Shown: piece by piece, positions 57,905 through 64,000 of the stretch | Layout: the number at the start of each line of letters is the position of its first letter | Position numbering within the stretch: the first letter of the stretch is position 1 | Origin: Mesorhabditis belari | Lineage: Eukaryota > Nematoda > Chromadorea > Rhabditida > Rhabditidae | Length of the DNA: 64,000 nucleotides | Assembly (NCBI GenBank): GCA_958450365.1 | Contig: CAUEEP010000913.1 | Span: 1,221,001-1,285,000, forward strand | Reading direction: 5' to 3' | Notes under the pieces: model-generated | Told to the model about the DNA's origin: nothing | Databases searched by the model: none | What the model saw: only the letters and a program-made list of their open reading frames with translations | Translations under genes and position numbers: made by a program

Positions 57905-58661
57905 TTGGGGGCGCCCGAGATGAGACAAGGAAAGGGGATTTGACGAGAATGATTAGATGGGATAGAAGTGAGTAGAAGTGATGAGTAGAAGTGAGTAGAA
58001 ACAAGTAGAAATGAGTCAAAATACAGAATTCAATGCTAATGATGAGGTTAGTGGGGGGGAATTTCTATCAGAATAGATTCTAGAACGTGGTGCTTTGTTT
58101 GTTTCTTTGTTTGCGAAGCGTGCTTTGGTTAGTCTTCACAAGGTCGAATAGATGCCATCAAAAGTGAGGCAGGGGGAATTTTCTAAATTAACACCTTTCC
58201 AAACTGTTTTGTTGAAAAGTAATACAGAAATCTTCTCGTTTTGTTCAGAAATAATTCAAGAACAATACAGTAATATCGATTGATCAGAAAAGCTCTTTTT
58301 GTTGGGTAATTAGTTCTCTCAAACTTCTCCCAACTCTATAGTTTTAATATTGAAACACGGAGATTTCAAGAAAGAAATTTTATGATTATAGAATAGATAA
58401 ACAGCTGCTGCTTTTTTCTTTGTTAACAATTTTCACCTGCTCTTAAAGAAAAGCCAATCCAATTGCAAGTTATGACAAATCTTTTCGGTAAATTTTTTCA
58501 TTTAAGTTATCTTCAATGATGATCGATGAGAATTTAGCTCAAATAAAATATAACACTAAGTAATCAGTATCAGCTGTAACAGAATGGTTATTTGATTTCC
58601 CAACACAGGTCCTGCTGTGGCCGACTGGTTCGGAGTCTTGTCTCTTGGTCGGAAGGTCAGA

Positions 58662-58725
58662 GATCCCAGAGAGGTCAGAGATCCCAGAGAGGTCAGAGAC
58701 CCCAGGTCAGAGATCCCAGAGACAG
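58662..58725 (+). repeat. Short tandem repeat, 18-bp unit
   Basis: GGTCAGAGATCCCAGAGA occurs about three and a half times. Confidence 0.8.
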
Positions 58726-60003
58726 CCTTTTTTTTCTTTACTAACAATTTTTGCGTTGAAAAGTCCACAGAAAGTAATTATTTGTATTTGAGTTTACCGT
58801 ATAAATGTATTTTGAATAGAATGTTCTTTGAGCAAGCAGTCAAGTTTTTGATCGCTCTTTAGAGAGTGACTTCAATTTTGGCGATTTCAAGTATAGAAGA
58901 AGCAAAATACTTGAAATCTAGGTGATGAATGATGAATGAAACAAGTGATGAACAAGTGACAAAAGAAATAAATGAAGAAATAAGTGATGAATGCTCTGCC
59001 AGTTTAGGATTTGCAAAAGAATAGATACTGTCAAAGTTGAGACACGAGTTTTTCAAGCGATCTCGGATCAGTTCTCAAAGTGGTTTAGCTCAACTTTTAA
59101 GTATTCTGATGTAGACTTGATCGAGTGCGAATAGTAGAAATATTCTCAAGATCAAGTAGTTGTTAGAATTGAAACTTGTAATCAGTAAATATCAGTACCA
59201 GAGTTCCGCACAAGTGCAAGATCTCAAGATTGGCCTGAATGGAATGAGAATAAAAGGGGAAAAGAGGTTTTTGCTAGGCGTGGAATCTCGGAAGGCCATT
59301 AGCTTGGACGGGGCTGGAAAGGGGCCACTAGAGCCAAGGCCAGGCCCACTTTTGCGACTTTTACCCCGCGGTGAAAAGAGAATGGGGCCGAATAAATGGA
59401 CGACTTTTGTGTGTTTCACCTTTAGCGAATGGGATAAGGGGAAACGGGGGGAAATGCGGGGCAATTTCGATGCACACACCCCGCATCGGAATCCCCTTTA
59501 TTCACCCAGTTCTTTCCTGAATCTTTTTCTTTTTTTCCTTTTTGTCTCTTGACCTCTTCAAATCTTTGGTGTAAAAACGGGTCCTTTTCGGCTTTTACTA
59601 GTGTTGCAAGTGGGGAAATCATTGATGGGAAAATCTTTGTTTCGAAATTTTCAACTTTAACTGCTAGTGAACTTTGCCATTTCAAGACTACACTTGTTGG
59701 TATATCATTCTCTACGAATTTCATTCTAACTTTTATCTTTATTAGCATAAACAGCTTTTACAATAATTTCTTATCAAGTATAAAAACTTATTATGCTATT
59801 TTGTCAATTTAAAGACGATAAGCTGGATGTTTATTTGGTTTACTATTAGTTCCAGTGCTAAACTAAAAGATAAAGCATGAGCATGAGTACCTTAACCAGT
59901 CAAAAACCAGTTTTTTTTAAAGTTTTAATTGTAAACATTCTCGGGAAAAGTCTCTTGTTTCAAGGTTCAAAAAAGAAAATTGAAAAACAGTTATAAACAA
60001 ATT
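58726..60003. other. No gene recognised
   Basis: It holds a GC-richer stretch at 59200-59480 with overlapping open frames on both strands, but no convincing splice-bounded exon and no motif. It could be promoter sequence of a gene outside the window. Confidence 0.35.
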
Positions 60004-60220
60004 TACTGTATTTTCTCTAATAGTAGTGCACCCCGCCGAGTTGGTGACTATTTTACGGTTTCCAAGCTTTTGCAGAAGCTCAACACTCTAATCCCCCACT
60101 AGATCTCATCGTCAGCTACATTTTCCGACCCCACATCGATAGGTTCTGATAAGCCGTTCTCGAGATTTCGCGGAATTTAGGCGACGCTCAGGGTGCACTG
60201 CTATTAGAGAGAATACGGTA
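60004..60220. mobile_element. MITE family B, copy 2
   Basis: Ends TACTGTATTTTCTCTAATAG and the complement of TACCGTATTCTCTCTAATAG. Same interior as 4377-4597. Confidence 0.85.
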
Positions 60221-60356
60221 CCCAGCAAGAAAAGGGTTTCAGCCAACCAGTTAAAAAAGAGAGTTAGTGGCACAGTGGATAGTGCGTTCACGATGCTATA
60301 AAGCCTCGTGACCACCTTGACTTGATGCTTTTCCCTAGTCACTACTCAGTACAGTA

Positions 60357-60577
60357 TACCGTATTCTCTCTAATAGTAGTGCACCCCAACGAGCCAAGTT
60401 GATGACTATTTTACAGTTTCTAATCTTTCACAGAAGCTGAACACTCAAATCCCCCACAAGATCTCATCGTCAGCTACATTTTCCGCCCCCACATCGATTG
60501 GTTCTGATAAGCGCTTTTTGAGATTTCGAGTAATTAGATGACGATCAGGGTGCACTACTATTAGAGAAAATACGGTA
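60357..60577. mobile_element. MITE family B, copy 3
   Basis: Ends TACCGTATTCTCTCTAATAG and the complement of TACCGTATTTTCTCTAATAG. It lies 136 bp from copy 2 in the same orientation; the spacer carries an isolated tRNA A-box-like motif (TGGCACAGTGG). Confidence 0.85.
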
Positions 60578-61564
60578 TTCATCTTTTGGCCAAAAGTTGT
60601 TATTTCAGTAGACTGTAGTGAGACAAGAGATTCAACCTTTACAGTATATTTAGAAATTGAGAAATGTTGAGAAATTGAGAAAAATGTTTCCAGTTTCAAG
60701 TTTAAGGGCTCATGGGAATTGTTGGAGTGTTATGATAGCTTTCAAAAGCCATTTGTTTCAACATAAATCGATTTAAAATCAAAATAAAATAGTAACTTGG
60801 AGTCTCTTTAAAAGATAAAACAATGATTAAGTTTAAAAACTCAATAGCGTAACATAAAAATCAAGAAATATTGAGTATGTAGAGTCATATATGAAAGCCA
60901 ATTTTTCGGCTTTATGTAAATCTGTTGTCTTTTTCTTTTTTTTCAAAAAGAAAGTGATGTTTTCTGGAAAAGAAAAAGAAAGAGGCGTATTTCGAGTATT
61001 TGTGACAGCAAAAATGGACAAGTTTGGGTAAATGGAAAGGGGAATGGGAGAAGACGAATGTTCCCTAGTGAAGAGGAGGAGATAACACTAGATGCACACC
61101 CCAACTCTCACTCAAATACTTGACTTCAATCCATTTCGAAAAGAAGAAGAAGAAGAAAAAAAACACTAGTAGCTTGGAGAAGTCGCACTTTTGAATTAAA
61201 CGAAACGTCTAACTTGAATAGACTGTTTCAAATTAGGGCAAAAGTTGAAGTTTCAACTTAATCAGATCAATAGAATCGATTGCTTAATAGTTTCTTTTGA
61301 GAAACGATCACTTTATGCAAATTATTGTAAAGAAAGTCAAAGCATAACTACTCTCAATTGTGCAGTTGCAACAAAGACTAATTGACGTTTCATCTGAAAA
61401 GAACAAAATTTGGAACATTTGGGATAAGCGATTGAAAGTTTAATTGCAAATTGCAATTACAGCTTAATTGCAATTACAAACATTCAAAACAAAGAATATA
61501 AAAAACTAAAGTTGGCTTCAAAACAATAAAGTAAGGCATATGGGAATGACGATGGGACTGTTAG

Positions 61565-61632
61565 TGTAGCTTTTGGTAGTGTTCGCCCGATAAGCGAGAG
61601 GTCATAGGTTCGAATCCCAGCGCAGCCTATTT
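61565..61632 (+). repeat. tRNA-derived SINE-like unit
   Basis: Perfect B box GGTTCGAATCC. The part TTCGCCCGATAAGCGAGAGG matches the anticodon region of the 46346-46417 unit. The acceptor does not pair. Confidence 0.45.
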
Positions 61633-62769
61633 TCTATATTCCCAACTTCAACCAGCGTGTCCAACTTTAAAGCTGATAGGCCAGCCAAGCCTACTTAAAG
61701 CTTGAAAACCTAAAAAGCTGCCTTTGGAACCAAGGATGTGTGGATAAAAAGTTCGGTCTATAGGATTTCGGATTAAGACCGAATAGATAGATTTTAAATT
61801 GATCAACTGATGAACCAAACTGATGAAATTGATGAATTCCCAAAGCAAATTCTGGAGCTGGTCAAATAGCTTTCTTTTTTATATTTCCCACTTATTTAAA
61901 GATTATTTTATATATTGAAAAAAACATTATTAGCTTCAATGAGTAGAAAGATCCGACTCAAATTTGATTATTTTAATCAGTTTTGATTAGCTTTTTATTA
62001 GCTAGTGATTAGTTTCAATTTTATCTAGTCAAAAGTCGAGATTACTTGATTAATTTGAGGTTTTGAAGTTTCATATAACAATAAACCACATTAACAAACG
62101 ATAAATTTTTGATTTCCTAGATTTTAACGATTTGTTAAGAGAAATCGATAGCAAATCTGTCTTTGGCAAATTGAAAAGGCTAAAGAAACTTAAAGAAAAC
62201 CGAAAAGCTTTCAAGTATAAAAGTAGCATGTTTCAAAAGATGAAAAAAAAGTTCATCAAAAGAAGTGACAAGAAATTTGACTAAAGAAAATTTCACCGAC
62301 TTTTCTCCAATCCGGAGAAAAGTATAAAAAGGCGATTGCGTGTCTTGGATTCGAGAATTTTGGAAAACCTTTGAGGGAAAGAAAATAAAGAAAAAGAAAG
62401 GAATGGAAGTAAAGGAGAAAGTTTTCAGTTTCATTTCGGAATCACTTCTTTTACTTTGCGAATCAAAATAAGTAATATTGCGATGAGTGGAGATTTCAAA
62501 ATGGAATGCTACTTTTTTCAAAAAACGTCTAAATTGTTAATTCGTTTTCTAAAAGACATCTATTTTTTTTTGAGGAAAAATACCGTAAACCCGTCAGCTT
62601 ACATCCGATCAACCGAATTTCGGTCTTTTTGGACTGAACCTTGTGATTTCTGATTGAATGTGACCAAAATTTGGATGATTGAATGGAAACTGGCATTGAA
62701 TTACGGTATTTGATTTAAAATGGATGCCTTTTAGAAAACGAATTAGCCAAGAACGATTTTAAGACATTT

Positions 62770-63440
62770 GCTACAGGCCCACCCCTTTTCCCATTGGCAA
62801 TCCAACTTTGAGCCCAAATATCTTGGTGTTGGGCTGTTCAATTTCAATAGTTTTTTATACCAATCGATAGAGAAAGACTTGGCGCATTCAATGATACAAA
62901 GAATATTTAAATTGAAAAGCCCAACACCAAGAAATTCGAGTTTAAAGTTGGATTGCCAATGGGAAAAGGGGCGGGACGACGAACCTTTTATACACGCCCC
63001 TCCCCTTTTCCCCATTGGCAATCCAACTTTAAGCTCAAATATTTTGGTGTTGGGTTGCCCAATTTAAATAGTTTTTTAAACCAATCGATAGGGAAAGACT
63101 TGGCAAATCTAATGATAGCAAGAATATTTAAATTGAAAAGCTCAACACCAAGAAATTCGAGTTTAAAGTTGGATTGCCAATGGGAAAAGGGGCGGGGCGT
63201 GTATGAAATGTCCAATATGGTTGTCCAATATGTTTGTCCAATATAATAATGGTTAATTTGAGTTAACCATTTGATTTGAATAGACGCCAACCAAATATGG
63301 TACATTTTTGAGAAACGCTCAATTTTATGTGAAGATAAATATTTAAATTGAAATGCCCAACACCAAGAAATTTGAGTTTAAAGTTGGATTGCCATTTTGT
63401 AAAAGGGGCGCCGATGCTAATCATATGTCCGATAATCGAG
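62770..63440. mobile_element. Foldback family D, copy 2 (longer)
   Basis: It has the same blocks as 54270-54830 in the same order, plus an extra terminal block (63343-63425) that inverts against the start (AACACCAAGAAATTTGAGTT, then GGGGCGCC). Confidence 0.8.
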
Positions 63441-63597
63441 AAGAACGACTCTAATGATAGAAGTTTCAACTTTAGCTTTCTTTGAATAAGAAACATTTCT
63501 AATTAGCCACTAAAAGCCACTTTAACTTACAATCGCATTACTTTCAACAAGCAAACTTTGATTGGATTCTTAGAAATTTTTTAGCTATTTATCACTC

Positions 63598-63631
63598 ACT
63601 TGTTGAAAATCGTGTCAAATTCCTTCTTTTG
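63598..63631 (-). CDS. Possible first exon of another minus-strand gene
   Basis: ATG CAA AAG... encodes MQKKEFDTIFN and ends AA/gtgagt, a strong donor, preceded by a GC-richer leader (TTCGGCGAATTCACGCGTCG). No partner exon in matching phase was found, so this may be an alternative start of the gene to its left or only a leader exon. Confidence 0.3.
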
Positions 63632-64000
63632 CATTTTTCGCGGATTTTCTCCTTTCGACGCGTGAATTCGCCGAAGAACTCCAGATTTTAGCGATTTTTT
63701 GAGGAAAGGAAATCGATTAGAAAATGGTGGTCTCGAGCGGGGAAGGTTTGATTTAAAATTTCAGCATTAGACTCAAGATTTCGTTTTCCGAAATGGCAGC
63801 ATTGTAAATAGAATGGTAGATTTAATAAACCAATAGCTTAGCAGTTTGTTTTGTATTAGAATTTCAATGAGTCGATGATGTGGCTCGTTTTTTAGTTTAG
63901 TTTCGGAATATTTTAGCGAAATATTATGTCGAAATAGAGTTGAGAAAGTTGAAATTTGATTTTGATCAGTTTAAGGACCGAAGTGGAAGTTGGAAGTGGA

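Noticed and set aside
59160..59552. 130-codon plus-strand frame
   Set aside because: It overlaps an equally long minus-strand frame, with no motif and no clear splice sites; not enough to call a gene.

Overview
The window is nuclear DNA of a nematode. It is AT-rich, with multi-exon genes whose introns use GT...AG and end in TTTTCAG, TTTTAG or TTCTAG. It carries nematode-type mariner elements, many small inverted-repeat transposons, and an innexin with nematode/invertebrate signatures. A rhabditid-like worm is likely, but I cannot name the species. I built gene models by hand from splice sites, reading phase and protein similarity; phases close exactly in the three main genes.

Layout. 0-15 kb (+): fragments of an unrecognised gene. 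Its last exons chain in phase (4697, 5431, 13633, 14760, with a stop and AATAAA). Two earlier exon candidates (754-1047 with a Glu-rich tract, and 2228-2329) may belong to it. 15-21.9 kb: no gene found; minisatellites, foldback elements and tRNA-like fragments. 21953-26646 (+): a complete 12-exon beta-tubulin. 27010-30218 (+): a 17-exon histidine-phosphatase-fold protein of the UBASH3/PGAM-like kind that appears to have lost its catalytic residues. 30.2-36.3 kb: intergenic and repeat-rich. 36337-48336 (-): a 15-coding-exon innexin (gap-junction channel). Two more upstream exons (50068-50111, 57865-57904) are phase-compatible and would extend the gene to 21.6 kb. 58-64 kb: mostly repeats, plus one possible first exon at 63598-63631 (-).

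The rest is a dense repeat landscape, much of it inside the innexin introns: three mariner copies, a Tc1-like remnant, a possible piggyBac-like TIR element, several TA-target MITE families, pogo-like MITEs filled with tandem repeats, long foldbacks, tRNA-derived SINE-like units, and a 5S-rRNA-derived SINE with target-site duplications. Several insertions are nested, and their empty sites can be read in the same window. The gene products (tubulin, a pseudo-phosphatase, a gap-junction channel) show no shared pathway; only the tubulin and pseudo-phosphatase genes are close neighbours on one strand.
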